The notes under the pieces: generated by a model
What the model was told of the DNA's origin: nothing
The model's input: the letters and a program-made list of their open reading frames with translations, nothing else
Database searches by the model: none
In this document: piece after piece, positions 1-10,839 of the stretch
Layout: every line of letters starts with the position of its first letter
Position numbering within the stretch: the stretch's first letter is position 1
Assembly: GCF_026151205.1 (NCBI RefSeq)
Contig: NC_087077.1
Coordinates: 19,258,975-19,322,974, forward strand
Direction of reading: 5' to 3'
DNA: 64,000 nucleotides
Origin: Bolinopsis microptera
Lineage: Eukaryota > Ctenophora > Tentaculata > Lobata > Bolinopsidae
Translations under genes and position numbers: made by a program

Positions 1-2589
1 TTTGTTGTATGCACATGTTATCGTGTTGGTACACTGGGCTCCGCAAATCATGAAAAAATTGTTGAGTCTTTGAAAACTCTTCTCAGAAGAAGAGGACTGA
101 GTAAAGTCTTCATACTAGGAGATTTTAACCTGACCGGAGTTTCCTGGTCTACCCTGGCCAGCTCCTGTCCTATTGAGCAATCTTTTGTTGAATCTTTTGT
201 TGATCTTGGCCTTCAACAATGTGTGTTAACACCTACCCACTGCAAAGGCAAAACACTTGACCTATTGCTCACAAACTCTGTGTCAAATATTAATGACCTA
301 ATGGTAGGTGAGAGAGATAGTGCTTGCAAGTCTGACCACTTCCCCATCAATTTTAAGATCAACGTTAAAGTTGGTAGGAAGAAGCCAGTCAGGCGTATGT
401 GCTATAACTTTAAGACTGTGAACTGGGAGAGGCTAAACCATGAACTCCGACACACGAATTGGGATGCATTGCTCAATGGCACAGAACCTGAAATTGGATG
501 GAAAAAATTTAAGGACAAACTTTTTAATGTCACAGATAAATTTGTTAAAAAATGCTCTGTCAAGACTGATGGCCAAGATCCATGGTTTGACTCGGAGTGT
601 TATGATGCATGGCGTAAGAAAGTGAGATTACATAAAGAAAGGCATAAAAGTGATAGAGCTGAAATTGCATTCTCCCTTGCTAGGAAAAATTTCAAAAATG
701 TGGTTGCTCAAAAAATGAGGGAAACATTAGATGAATCTGATGATAGTGCTTTAATAACAAAAAAATTTTGGTCCTATGTCAAATCGAAGACAGCTAGTCA
801 GCGGATCCCCGAGTTTGTAAGCCACAAAGGCACTGTCCGCAACTGCCCTGAAGACCAGGCCAACCTATTTAATGACTTTTTCTTCGAGCAGTTCTCTGAG
901 GCATCAACTTATGACATAGATATAGATTACTCTAATGATTGGCGCTTTGATATTGAATTTGACCACAGAAGGGTTAGCAAAATCCTTTCCAATATTAATG
1001 CTAATAAAGCTTATGGACCTGATGGTATCCATGGGAAACTTTTGAAAAACTGTGCGGTTGGGCTCGCATACCCTATATCAATACTTTTTCATTCATGCTA
1101 CAACATTGGGACACTACCAAGGGAGTGGAAACTGGGGCACATTGTACCAATATTCAAGAAAGGGGATAAACATGAGGTTTCAAATTATAGGCCAATTTCT
1201 CTTACATGCTTAATCACAAAAGTTCTTGAACGCATAATAAGAGATGAGTTATTGGCACTTACTAATGGCATGATCAATGACAAACAGCATGGTTTCCGAG
1301 CTGAGAGATCTTGTGCAACTAATCTTGTAGGACTGTGCGACAGCCTAGCGCTCTCACTGAATGAAAATATGAGAACAGATGTAGTCTACTTTGATTTTGC
1401 CAAAGCATTTGACTCGGTTAACCATGATCTTATATTATTTAAGCTAAAGAGCAAATTTGGTATTGATGGGAGGCTACTGAAATTCATCACTGATTATCTA
1501 AGAGACAGGCAACAACAGGTCTTGATAAGTGGCAAGTTTTCTTCTATGAGAAACGCCCAGTCTGGTGTACCTCAAGGGTCAATTTTGGGACCATTGCTGT
1601 TCATTATGTTCATTGATGATATATCAGTGGGGATTTCACCAGGCACACAACTGTCACTGTATGCCGATGATACTAAAATTTGGCGTAAGATTGTTTCGGA
1701 GTCTGATATCCTGCGACTGCAGAAGGACATTGATTATCTCCATGACTGGTCACTTTCTAATAAAATGAGATTTCATCCCGACAAATGTAAGGTCCTCACC
1801 GTCGCAGGAAGGATATCCGAAACAGTTTCCCTCCTTAGTGTCCTACCACTCTTTAACTTTGTATACTCCATGGGAAGAATCACACTTGACTATGTTGATC
1901 ATGAAAAGGATCTGGGTGTAATTGTGACATCAAATCTCGATTGGAAAGATCAGTGCTCCAAAGTCCTTTCTAAGGCAAACCAAAAATTAGGCATGGCGAG
2001 AAGAAATTGTTATTTTGTCCAAGACGTAAATCGTCGTAGAGTACTGTATCTCACTCTAGTGAGGAGCCTATTTGAGCATTGCTCGGTTATATGGAGACCA
2101 GTCACAAAATCCCAGATAAGCAAGCTGGAGGGCCTCCAAAAGCGTGCTATTAAGTGGATTCTTCACGAGGAGTATATGAGTTATCCACCATCCACATACA
2201 TTCAAAAATGCAGACAGCTGAAGATTATGCCGATTGAAGACCGCTTTGACTTCTTGGATCTCATCTTCTTCTTTAAAATTGTGAAGCAACATATACCTGT
2301 CACTTTACCCTCATATTTGCAACCATTTCAAGGCCACTCAAGGCTCAGAAATAGTCACATGGACTCTCTATGTTTTGTAAGCTCTATCTCACCTCGAGCA
2401 AGCTCCAACGCTTTTGCCAAGAATTTCTTCTATAGGACCCACACTAAGTGGAATCACATTCCTCTAGATATCCGTGAGATAGAGAGTATCACTGATTTTA
2501 AAAGTAAACTTTCCACTTACATGTGGGGGAAAATTATCCCGGTGGATTCGGAATCTGAACTTGACTATTCAATAGAATCAAATCCGTAA
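1..2589 (+). CDS. LINE ORF2: APE-type endonuclease + reverse transcriptase (CR1/Jockey-like), 5' end off window
   Basis: The frame is open from base 1 to the stop at 2587-2589 (862 codons), so the true start lies outside the window. The endonuclease shows the GDFN block (118-129) and the SDH catalytic block (331-339). The RT follows with a YGPDG block near 1012, NYRPISLT, FDFAKAFDS, the GVPQGSILGP block near 1564 and the catalytic YADD at 1660-1671. The C-terminal region after the RT is typical of CR1/Jockey/L2-type elements. The absence of stops or frameshifts suggests a young, possibly active copy. It lies on the plus strand, opposite the DNAJC14-like gene, whose missing 3' exon must be on its far side. 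Clade assignment is inference; the endonuclease-RT identity is clear from motifs. Confidence 0.93.
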   Translation, partial: FVVCTCYRVGTLGSANHEKIVESLKTLLRRRGLSKVFILGDFNLTGVSWSTLASSCPIEQSFVESFVDLGLQQCVLTPTHCKGKTLDLLLTNSVSNINDLMVGERDSACKSDHFPINFKINVKVGRKKPVRRMCYNFKTVNWERLNHELRHTNWDALLNGTEPEIGWKKFKDKLFNVTDKFVKKCSVKTDGQDPWFDSECYDAWRKKVRLHKERHKSDRAEIAFSLARKNFKNVVAQKMRETLDESDDSALITKKFWSYVKSKTASQRIPEFVSHKGTVRNCPEDQANLFNDFFFEQFSEASTYDIDIDYSNDWRFDIEFDHRRVSKILSNINANKAYGPDGIHGKLLKNCAVGLAYPISILFHSCYNIGTLPREWKLGHIVPIFKKGDKHEVSNYRPISLTCLITKVLERIIRDELLALTNGMINDKQHGFRAERSCATNLVGLCDSLALSLNENMRTDVVYFDFAKAFDSVNHDLILFKLKSKFGIDGRLLKFITDYLRDRQQQVLISGKFSSMRNAQSGVPQGSILGPLLFIMFIDDISVGISPGTQLSLYADDTKIWRKIVSESDILRLQKDIDYLHDWSLSNKMRFHPDKCKVLTVAGRISETVSLLSVLPLFNFVYSMGRITLDYVDHEKDLGVIVTSNLDWKDQCSKVLSKANQKLGMARRNCYFVQDVNRRRVLYLTLVRSLFEHCSVIWRPVTKSQISKLEGLQKRAIKWILHEEYMSYPPSTYIQKCRQLKIMPIEDRFDFLDLIFFFKIVKQHIPVTLPSYLQPFQGHSRLRNSHMDSLCFVSSISPRASSNAFAKNFFYRTHTKWNHIPLDIREIESITDFKSKLSTYMWGKIIPVDSESELDYSIESNP

Positions 2590-2965
2590 AATAGTTTATT
2601 CAAGATTATCTATTCTTGCTGTCTGCATTCACATATTTCTCAATTTCATCTCACAGCACAATATTTTATGAATTGATTGAATGGGTGTGTGATTTTGTTT
2701 AAAGTAACTTATTACAATTTTATAAGGGCCCATGCTTGTGCAGGAGCTGCATTTGCACTCAATATCTGTGTTTTGGTGACCCTCAGGTCCTTTGGTTACA
2801 TACATTTTGTCCGAGACAATTTCAACTTTGACAATCCATGCTTAGAGGACAATATTATATTTAACTAATTCATTGTGTAAACTTGTATGTAATTGACTGA
2901 TTTGAAAGATTTCAATAAAACAATCAACAGCCATAACGACGACCGTAACAAACAAACACACGTAC
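2590..2965. other. LINE 3' flank and J-protein intron
   Basis: AT-rich sequence between the LINE stop codon and the last visible J-protein exon. It probably holds the LINE 3' UTR. I see no clear poly(A) tail or target-site duplication, and no coding signal. Confidence 0.4.
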
Positions 2966-5468
2966 CTCTTTAACTGTATGCTGTTCCCGACACTCCTCAC
3001 AGTACCGGCTACATGCCTTTCCCTCACACAGGGTAATCTTGTGTACGTGATTACAACCCGCACAGGGTAACGTGTTGCTGTATGTCTCGTACAGCTTCCT
3101 CATCATTGTCTCGATGTCTTCTGCGAACTGTTCTGGTGTTATCAACCCTTCGTCGTACTCCTGTGATGGTCATGTGTTGGTTAATAGTTTAAACTATTTT
3201 CACAACTACAATTAAATACATTTATTGAGATCATGAATACGATGTAGTTACATTGAAACGTTGAGTTAACTCCTTTTCCTAATAAGAGCATTTTTACTTG
3301 TCGCAGTAACCGGGATAAAGATAATTTTACACAGAATAAATTACAACAACGCGACTCATAAACAATACTCCAATCCGGATTTTACACGTTATGTGTTGGG
3401 TGTGGTCTTGTTGTTGGGGTCATTACTGTGACTGGGTTTCACAGGATGTTTATAGTTTAGTTTGAACAAGGTGAATGCAACAAAGTTTAAGTTGCTACTT
3501 GCTGTGCTTATGATTTAGGAGAAAAGCGTAAAATTGATAAGTCTCTAACATGGTAAGACGTATTGTAAGGGTTCCAGAAAATAGGAGGTAAATTGGAAGT
3601 AGTACGAGAAGACAATGAGGTATACAAGCTTACAAGGACAGGCGACTTAGTAAGCCACTTTTAGGCAGAATAGTGTGACATCTGTCATCTTGAAAATATT
3701 GCAACAACAGAACGATACAAATCTAAAGTGTTACACACAGAACGATACAAATCTAAAGTGTTACACACAGAACGATACAAATCTAAAGTGTTACACACAG
3801 AACGATACAAATCTAAAGTGTTACACACAGAACGATACAAATCTAAAGTGTTACACACAGAACGATACAAATCTAAAGTGTTACACACAGAACGATACAA
3901 ATCTAAAGTGTTACACACAGAACGATACAAATCTAAAGTGTTACACACAGAACGATACAAATCTAAAGTGTTACACACAGAACGATACAAATCTAAAGTG
4001 TTACACACAGAACGATACAAATCTAAAGTGTTACACACAGAACGATAAAAATCTAAAGTGTTACACACAGAACGATACAAATCTAAAGTGTTACACACAG
4101 AACGATACAAATCTAAAGTGTTACACACAGAACGATACAAATCTAAAGTGTTACACACAGAACGATACAAATCTAAAGTGTTACACACAGAACGATACAA
4201 ATCTAAAGTGTTACACACAGAACGATACAAATCTAAAGTGTTACACACAGAAGAAGAGATTCCTGATATAGTGTAAAATATCACTGCATTCCATGTACAA
4301 TGTGTACTCAGTACTCAGTAGCTATATTCTCCAAATAAAACAACCTCCCAAATGCAATAGAGTAACAATGCAATTTAGAGGTACATTTAGTCATGGGAAA
4401 ATTTGATAAGGCTTTTTTTGATTGGACGATTAATCTGATTTGGATCTGGATATAGACTTACACTACGTTTTTCAGGGTCCCCTACAGTCTCAAATGCCTG
4501 TGCCAGTATCTTGAAGGCTGCATCACCTCCAGGATGTGATGTTTTGTCAGGATGAACGAGGATTGCTTGTTGTCGGTAGACTTTCTTAATATCAGCCTGG
4601 TTGGCGTCAGGAGTGACTCCCATTACTGTGTAGCAGTCTTTGTTCGCTAACGATAGGAGCCGCTTTATGCTGTCTTCAGCTGGAAACACTTAGGGTCAAA
4701 CTTTTTTAATGGCTTTCATTTTCATCAGTGATTCTAAATTCCCGTTTAAATCTCAATTTCAGTAATACATTGTACAATAACATTTGACAGGATGCTAATT
4801 GTTCCGTTATAATAATAATCACGCTTAGTTTAAGTAGCTACTCACTATTTTTTGGAAGTTCAGTAGTAAACCCTTGTCCGGGTTCACGTTTAGGACCTGT
4901 CGGTGCTCTGCGTCTGTTTGCAAACATGTTCTCTGGATCAAACTCTTCCTCTTCCGGCAGCTGGGCTTTACCGTGCTGCACGAAGTTCTTAACACCTGCA
5001 GGATAGTCTAGTATTAGAAATATCAAGACAAAAGCTAAGATAACAAGCAAGGATTTAAAGCAATATATCTGGGGATATAATGGTAGTGTTTGATCTCGTT
5101 GGATTAATAAGAATTAATATATCTCTCAACCCCTCTCAAGTAAGAACTTACATATTCTTGTGATTTGAGGATTAAAGTCGATAAATGGAAATGTTACATT
5201 AGAGATAAAACATGGTCCATTAATCAAGATACTGGTAAGGGATAATTAAAAGTTTTAATAAGTTGACTAATAGCTAATCTAACATCATAACTGATTCCGT
5301 CCGATATTTAACAGGCTTACCCATGAAGAAGTAGAAGCAGAAGAGGACAGGTGTTTTAACGCACCACCAGCATGCACCGAGCACAGCGCGCACTGCGATG
5401 TAAACCACGCATATCACCAACAGGAAGACATTAAGTAGAGCGTAGCAAGCACCAGATACCGTTATCAT
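2966..5468 (-). CDS. DNAJC14: DNAJC14-like J-domain co-chaperone, 3' end outside window
   Basis: Four exons on the minus strand with matching phases: 5468-5321, 4995-4846, 4679-4462, 3160-2966. The first exon encodes a hydrophobic stretch (about residues 2-49), likely membrane-inserted. The second is an acidic/basic linker. The third holds the J domain with the HPD motif (codons at 4554-4546). The fourth encodes a Cys-rich segment with CxxC-type pairs (PCAGC, YCEEC) that aligns with the segment after the J domain in DNAJC14 (human MMCSRC...YCAEC). DNAJC14 is an ER-membrane J protein that recruits Hsp70. The conserved C-terminal end (human ITYF..DITEWA region) is not found before the LINE, so at least one exon lies to the left of the window. 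The ATG at 5468 is the first in a long open frame; an upstream exon cannot be excluded. The intron between exons 3 and 4 holds a 30-bp minisatellite. Confidence 0.82.
3711..4250. repeat. 30-bp minisatellite, 18 copies
   Basis: Eighteen head-to-tail copies of a 30-bp unit beginning AACGATACAAATCTAAAGTG. They are identical except for one substitution (AACGATAAAA) at 4041-4050. The array lies in an intron of the J-protein gene. The unit is a multiple of three, so both strands stay open by chance; the long translations are not genes. Confidence 0.98.
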
Positions 5469-6269
5469 AGAAACGTGTAGTACGCGCACGTGCGCTCTAC
5501 ATCACGCGCGTGAGTCACGAGGCCGGCTCTGGAGAGTGTTGCGGGATCTTCACATCGCTAGTGTTGCAGTTGTTAGGGATACAATTAGAATTATCAAGTT
5601 TTATTTTATGTATCACTGCATTTGAATACGATTGTTTTGGCGCGAAATAAATTGCAATGAACCAATGCACAGAAGCGAACTATAACATACCTAAATGGGA
5701 AGCTGCCAGAAAGAATTTTATTTGCCTTCTCTGTTATTGTCAAGTCTATAAATACAAATTTGGACAACAAAATAACAAAGAATCTTTTGTAAACAGCATA
5801 AAAATATCATATAGGAAATTAGAATGTTTTGCCTAGATTCTAGTATAAATCAAATATGGAACTTAACTCTAAAGCTGCAGTTTTCAGTGGTACGGTCTTA
5901 GAAAAGTTTATCGTAAGTTTACTTTAATTCCTATGATACCGCTGAAAAGATTAGGAATCTGCCAAATGACAAGCTTAACATATTATATATTTAATAAACT
6001 AAGTCAAAATGGCTATAACTGCAAAACAAAAAGCTGAAAATTCAATAATTTTAAGAGATTTTAAGAAACCTGAGCAGATGCTTAAAAATTATAACTCCGG
6101 ATCCCCCATAATTATTAAACTATAATTTCATTGGATAAAAGGTAGCTCGGAACAAGAATTTGTATTATATCCTAAAAACGAACATAACGCGAGCTTATAA
6201 TTCCAGGACCAGATCATCTAATCCACTAATAATTAGCAATGTGAAGCATTGTCCGAATTATTATCAGTA
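5469..6269. other. Intergenic between J-protein gene and U2AF1
   Basis: Contains the short 5' flank of the J-protein gene (with an ACGTGCGCGT-type GC-rich patch near 5480-5510) and the U2AF1 3' UTR. Possible minus-strand AATAAA polyadenylation signals lie at 5722-5717 and near 5605-5600. No coding signal seen. Confidence 0.4.
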
Positions 6270-6389
6270 CTACATGTAAAGTCTACCACTAAGTTTGTGG
6301 TTAGCTTTATGTTTCTTCTTCTTCTTCTTTTTCTTCTTCTCTGCTGAAGAGGATGCGTCCGACATTACTGAGGGTGACCTTCTCATCTC
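6270..6389 (-). other. U2AF1: U2AF1 last exon: Lys-rich tail replacing the RS domain
   Basis: Acceptor AG at 6391-6390; the exon encodes 39 residues and a TAG stop. It contains eight consecutive lysines followed by HK and only scattered serines. Vertebrate and insect U2AF35 have a long Arg-Ser and Gly-rich tail here. The splice phase is correct, so this is the encoded end unless another exon is used. Confidence 0.75.
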
Positions 6390-9300
6390 CTGATTATAGA
6401 TTTAATTTGTAATTTCAGTTCGTAATTTGTGATTCGTAAATTGTAAATCAAGCAAAGTTTTAAACAATTTATTTGCCCAAATTATAGGCTGGCAGCCTGA
6501 GATAATTTGTAGCGAAAACTCATTAATTAATCACTGATAAGTAACAATAATCAAACCTTCATCTTTCTTCCGTACAGTTTTCTCCTAAGATCCTTACTGA
6601 TGGGCTTGAGGTGCATGAAATTACAGAACCCTGAAAGTGAAGAGAATGTGAGAAGATAGTAATTATTACTTCATCTACACCAACAGATATCACCTTATTA
6701 ATCAAATCTGTCCTTACTTACTCTAGCTAGCAGGCAAAGATACGGTTTATAAGGACACTAATTTCACAATACCAGAACTAAGCAACAACACTACAATATA
6801 TTGCCTAATCAGGAGGGTGTGTTCCATAATTATCTGGTGAACCTTACAACTATAAAATATAGTCCACGAAGCTGTCACACCTTCAAAAGTGGGGATTTTA
6901 TTAATGAGAGAACGACCAGAATATTGCATGTAATTTTTATGAAGGGCATGTACATTGTACATTGTACAACCCTACGGCTAAAGGAAATTACACGCTCCAA
7001 TTCTCTATTATTACATTACCTACCTGTTCAATTATTTTAAATTACCAAGATGCTGCTCACTCACCAAATAGTAAAAGTACGGATTAAACTGTTTTTATCA
7101 ATACCAAATACTAAACAAACGAGCAGAGGGCCCCCAAATTAAAAGTCCGCAATCATATCACCGTTAACTGTATGATTCCTGACTAGAAAACACACAAGCC
7201 TAGGTCTAGGTAGCAAGGTTATTTATAAGAGTTATAGTTCTTATTATATATATAGTACTTATAGTATACTTCTAGCTAGGTAGCAAGGTTATCTATATGA
7301 GTTATAGTTCTTATTATATATAGTACTTATAGTATACTTCTAGCTAGGTAGCAAGGTTATTTACAGAGTTATAGTTCTTATTATATATAGTACTTATAGT
7401 ATACTTATAGTATATTATATATACTATATAGTACTTATAGTATACTTCTAGCTATTATTATATATAGTACTTATAGTACACTTCTAGCTACTCCATACTA
7501 CTAGTTTCCACTTACCGAACCCAGCTGCGCCCAGCACGCGACATTAACCGGATCTGAAACTAGGGGTAGGGTCGCCATGGCAGGCTAGGCTACAAGGGCA
7601 GAATAGAAAGTTAGGATCTCCTACATAATGTCATACAAAACAATTCCAACTTTACAGTAACACGTCACCCCACGGCTCTGGTCAACAAAATTCAGTTTGT
7701 TATTCATTTATGTTAGTTTGCATTATAAAAGCCTGGTAAAGGAGAGTATTTGAATAATCATGATCGATTGCACTGAAAGCATTGCACGATTGCATCGTAT
7801 CCGAGAAAACAATCAGTCGGTCGTGCATCAAAGATCCAATTGTATACAGCACATGTAAAAAGAAATTATCCCGCCAAAAATGCTGAATTTTGTTGATTTC
7901 AATCAACTATAAAGAGCCGTGGAGTATTTTAAGAAAGAAATATCAGGATATAAAGTTACCTGCGCGCGTACACTCTCCCATTTCATACTGTCTACAGCAC
8001 GCTTCTCTGAAGTCTGTTACCGGGGACAACTCTGCTTTTATTGGGGCCCCGTTGTACCTAGCAGGGGGGAGGCAGGTGTTGAAGGTTCTGGCTTGTAATG
8101 GCCCTGTTTAGTGTTTGTTGGTCGTGAAGTAGATTATAAACGAAGTTGTTTGGGTGCTCACTGGCCAGGGAAATTTAATGATTTGTGTTATATTAACTGA
8201 CGGATGTTGAGAATCTATAAAAAAACTTCCTGTCATCAGATTTATCCATCATCAATCTTATCAATGCTTATGGTGGCGTACATTACATCACTATCCAGAG
8301 ATAATATTTACCTCATTTGAGACTAAGAATGTAGAATATTCTGACTCGCTTAATCCTGCATACAGGCTACAGCATAAATGCTCAATAACATTATTTACAA
8401 GGTCTCCATTGTGTTCTGCTAAGTAACATTGTATTTACGTTATTACTATATTATATTCTAGAGCATTCTCACCATCTGTTGTTGAGAGCCTCTACACAAG
8501 GTTTAGCACTTGATTCCTTCACGAACTTTATGTAGACATTACCCATGAGATGGTCCCCTAGATTGTCACACACATTCATCTCATCTATCTCACCTGGAAT
8601 GTACCAGATATTAATTATTCCGGGATATTTTGTTGGGTGATTTAGTACAATTTTATGGTGTGAGAGTATTTTATTACGGGTGAAAGCACTTTTAGAATGT
8701 TACATATTTAATCGATCGTGTACTTAAATATTATAAGCATTACAAGATATTTCCGATAGATATTTTACGTTCAAAGAGTATATTTCAAAGTTAGAAAAGA
8801 TATTACCATATTTATCTTCCACCTCGACGAAGACATCCTCAAAGAAAGTATCAAAATGTGACTGTAATTCCGTATCTGAGTATTGGGATACTGAAAAACA
8901 TACATCCTTCAGCCTAGCAATATTCAGGAGTTAAATTAAATATACCAAGCTATTCGCCTTTGAATCGTATAAAGGGTTATATAAATCTGGTGATATAACG
9001 ATTGAAAAAAGGAACAGTGAGGACCATCATCTTTTTGACATCACTAAAGCATCATGAGCATCATCACTGTCGCAAGAGAAAACTTACATTTAAATATCAT
9101 ATAAAAAATTAAATCATAATTATCTGATATAGGTACATTGGTGCCCAAGAATATATCATGGATAAAAAGCAAAGGAAAAAAGCAAGCGAATATATCGACT
9201 AAAAAAAAGAGCAGACAAGAAAGCAAGATGACAAACCTCCGAGGCCAGCAGGATCCAACACCGCAGCAGTGGCTGCTGGGGACTTGTACATGGACAAGAG

Positions 9301-9441
9301 AACTATTGTCTGGGAGAAGGTGGGCTTGTTGTGAATCCTGGTACATGTCTCACCATGTCTACAGGCTCCTATCTTGAAATAGAAGGTACAGTTTACCTTG
9401 TCTTTCTCGGTGCCAAATATCGAGGCCAGGTACTCTGCCAT
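6270..9441 (-). CDS. U2AF1: U2 snRNP auxiliary factor small subunit (U2AF35)
   Basis: Six exons with matching phases: 9441-9237, 8890-8807, 8593-8473, 8057-7960, 6630-6557, 6389-6270 (702 nt, 233 residues). The start [18 protein letters not shown] matches the family N-terminus almost exactly. The first CCCH zinc finger follows ([18 protein letters not shown]), then the pseudo-RRM/UHM with [19 protein letters not shown] and LNNRW, then a second CCCH finger ([20 protein letters not shown]). The protein recognises the 3' splice-site AG as a heterodimer with U2AF65 in the nucleus. The usual C-terminal RS domain is missing: the last exon gives a short tail with two Arg-Arg/Ser bits and an eight-Lys run, ending KLSGRLYM. 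The start lies 4 nt after a good 3' splice-site AG, and the NDUFB10-like stop is about 410 bp upstream. Confidence 0.95.
6690..7959. other. U2AF1 intron 4 with AT-rich direct repeats
   Basis: Intronic. It includes three to four imperfect copies of an AT-rich unit of about 70 bp (about 7199-7500; key words TAGCAAGGTTAT, GTTATAGTTC, TATAGTACTTATAG). The remainder shows no coding or RNA signal that I can support. Confidence 0.6.
7199..7500. repeat. AT-rich tandem repeat, about 70-bp unit
   Basis: The unit CTAGGTAGCAAGGTTAT...AGTTATAGTTCTTATTATATAT...AGTACTTATAGTATACTTC recurs at about 7205, 7272 and 7343. Decayed partial copies run to 7500. It is intronic in U2AF1. Confidence 0.85.
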
Positions 9442-9444
9442 GTT

Positions 9445-9473
9445 CCTGTCTTAGTGGGAAGTTGTGGTTTTAT
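9445..9473 (-). promoter_or_regulatory. Poly(A) signal and 3' splice acceptor directly upstream of U2AF1 ATG
   Basis: Reading the minus strand, AATAAA (9473-9468) is followed by a pyrimidine patch and an AG (9447-9446) only 4 nt before the U2AF1 start codon. The AATAAA is also within reach of the upstream NDUFB10-like transcript. This layout is typical of a trans-splicing acceptor in a polycistronic unit, though an ordinary 5' UTR intron is possible. Confidence 0.4.
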
Positions 9474-9849
9474 TATCTTAAACTGCACCTCGTATTTCTT
9501 TGAAAAACCTTTATTTTAAAACTTACATTTCCTGCTAAATGAACAATTCATCATTCAAGAATCAGTCTAAATTTTGTATAAATATGCAGTTATAATTAGA
9601 TTTAATAAGTTAATGTATAAAGTATACTGTACAAAATGACCAACTCAAGTTTCTGTCATTATCTAATCATTTAAACTAACTGCATCAATTTGATCCAAGG
9701 CCAAATTTGCAATGCCTATTTCATTATTACTCTAAGCATATCATTGCATTCATGAATCACGATTCTTGCAAGAGTTTCCGTACTCCAATTATAAAGTTTG
9801 ACAACATTGTCTGCATTTTGGGTTGACAACCTCCAAAACGCATAGTAAA

Positions 9850-10567
9850 CTACACTGTCCCATATTTAGCTTTAAAAACGTTCAAGGAAGCCATATAATC
9901 CTCGAAGGCTCCTCTGCAGGAAGCTTTATAGTCGGTCCCGTTGTTGAAGAAGCAGTCTGACACTGCACTCTGATAGCCAATGACTGTCATTTGGTCTTTA
10001 CGGTACTCTAATGTGTACCTGGAATACAAGTATTGGTGAGCCAATCGATAATGAATTAATATCAGAGACTAATTAATATAAAACTGGTGTTCAGCAATGA
10101 TTTTGAAAGTTTAGTTCCAATAGTGCCAATTGACTTATTAAACTGATTGGAGGTTAAAAACAAACAGTACACTACCATTTCTGATATTTCCTAAACTTAG
10201 TGCTCAAGGACTCTTGTCCCTCCTCAGGGTTGAAGACTCTCTTAAAGTCTCGAGCAATTTTTCTATCAGTGTCGAAATATTTCTTTGCTGAAATGAGGTT
10301 TTTACAAAATAAGAAGTCTGTACGAATTATGAATGGTATAACATGAAGAGGGTACCTGATGCAATTTTTCGATCAATTACAATATTTAAACAAATGAGGA
10401 AATCGCGACTAACAACAGGAAATGCAAAACATCGGATTTTGTTTGACAGACTGAAATGGAATACTCTAGAATAGTATAAAACCTGGTCCTTCGTCAGTGG
10501 GAACATTGTCAGGCATGGGACCATCAGTGTGGAACCGGGTGAATCTATCACCAGGGTTTTTTAACAT
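9850..10567 (-). CDS. NDUFB10: Probable complex I subunit NDUFB10 (PDSW)
   Basis: Three exons with matching phases: 10567-10483, 10287-10176, 10018-9850 (366 nt, 121 residues, TAG stop). The C-terminal third has a Cys-X11-Cys pair (C in VSDCFF and in YKASCRG) followed by a FxxKYG-like end. Human NDUFB10 has the same C-X11-C spacing in LKACQQREGQNYQQNC followed by a YQDRYQDLG stretch. NDUFB10 is an accessory subunit of mitochondrial respiratory complex I on the intermembrane-space side. This copy is shorter than the human protein (172 residues) and lacks its C-terminal extension. A 3' splice site (TTTATTTTGTTTAG) lies 9 nt before the start. The exon model is firm; the family call is by short motif only. 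Confidence 0.6.
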
Positions 10568-10839
10568 GGTGACAAGCTAAACAAAATAAAGAATTAGTTG
10601 ATGGTGTTATGAATCTATGAAAAAAACAACATATTATCTTAGTAACGTAGGTAACGAGGTAACGCTATCCCAGCTACCAAGAGGGGAGGGGGGCAAAAAT
10701 ATTGTGCTTGATGTTTAATGTTCCTGCCATTGGAAGCTAGAAGATCAACTTTTTGTCCACTAACAAAGCTAGTGGAGAAAACTACCTACGGATATGTGGA
10801 TCAGAACTATGTTTTTTTGTACTGGATAAAATTTACTCA

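Noticed and set aside
3711-4250. CRISPR array
   Set aside because: Units are contiguous with no spacers and the genome is eukaryotic.
3675-4284. 198-codon ORFs on both strands
   Set aside because: Artefact of the 30-bp minisatellite, intronic in the J-protein gene.
7515-7560. Exon-like segment between U2AF1 exons 4 and 5
   Set aside because: Not needed: exons 4 and 5 join in phase, matching the family without it.
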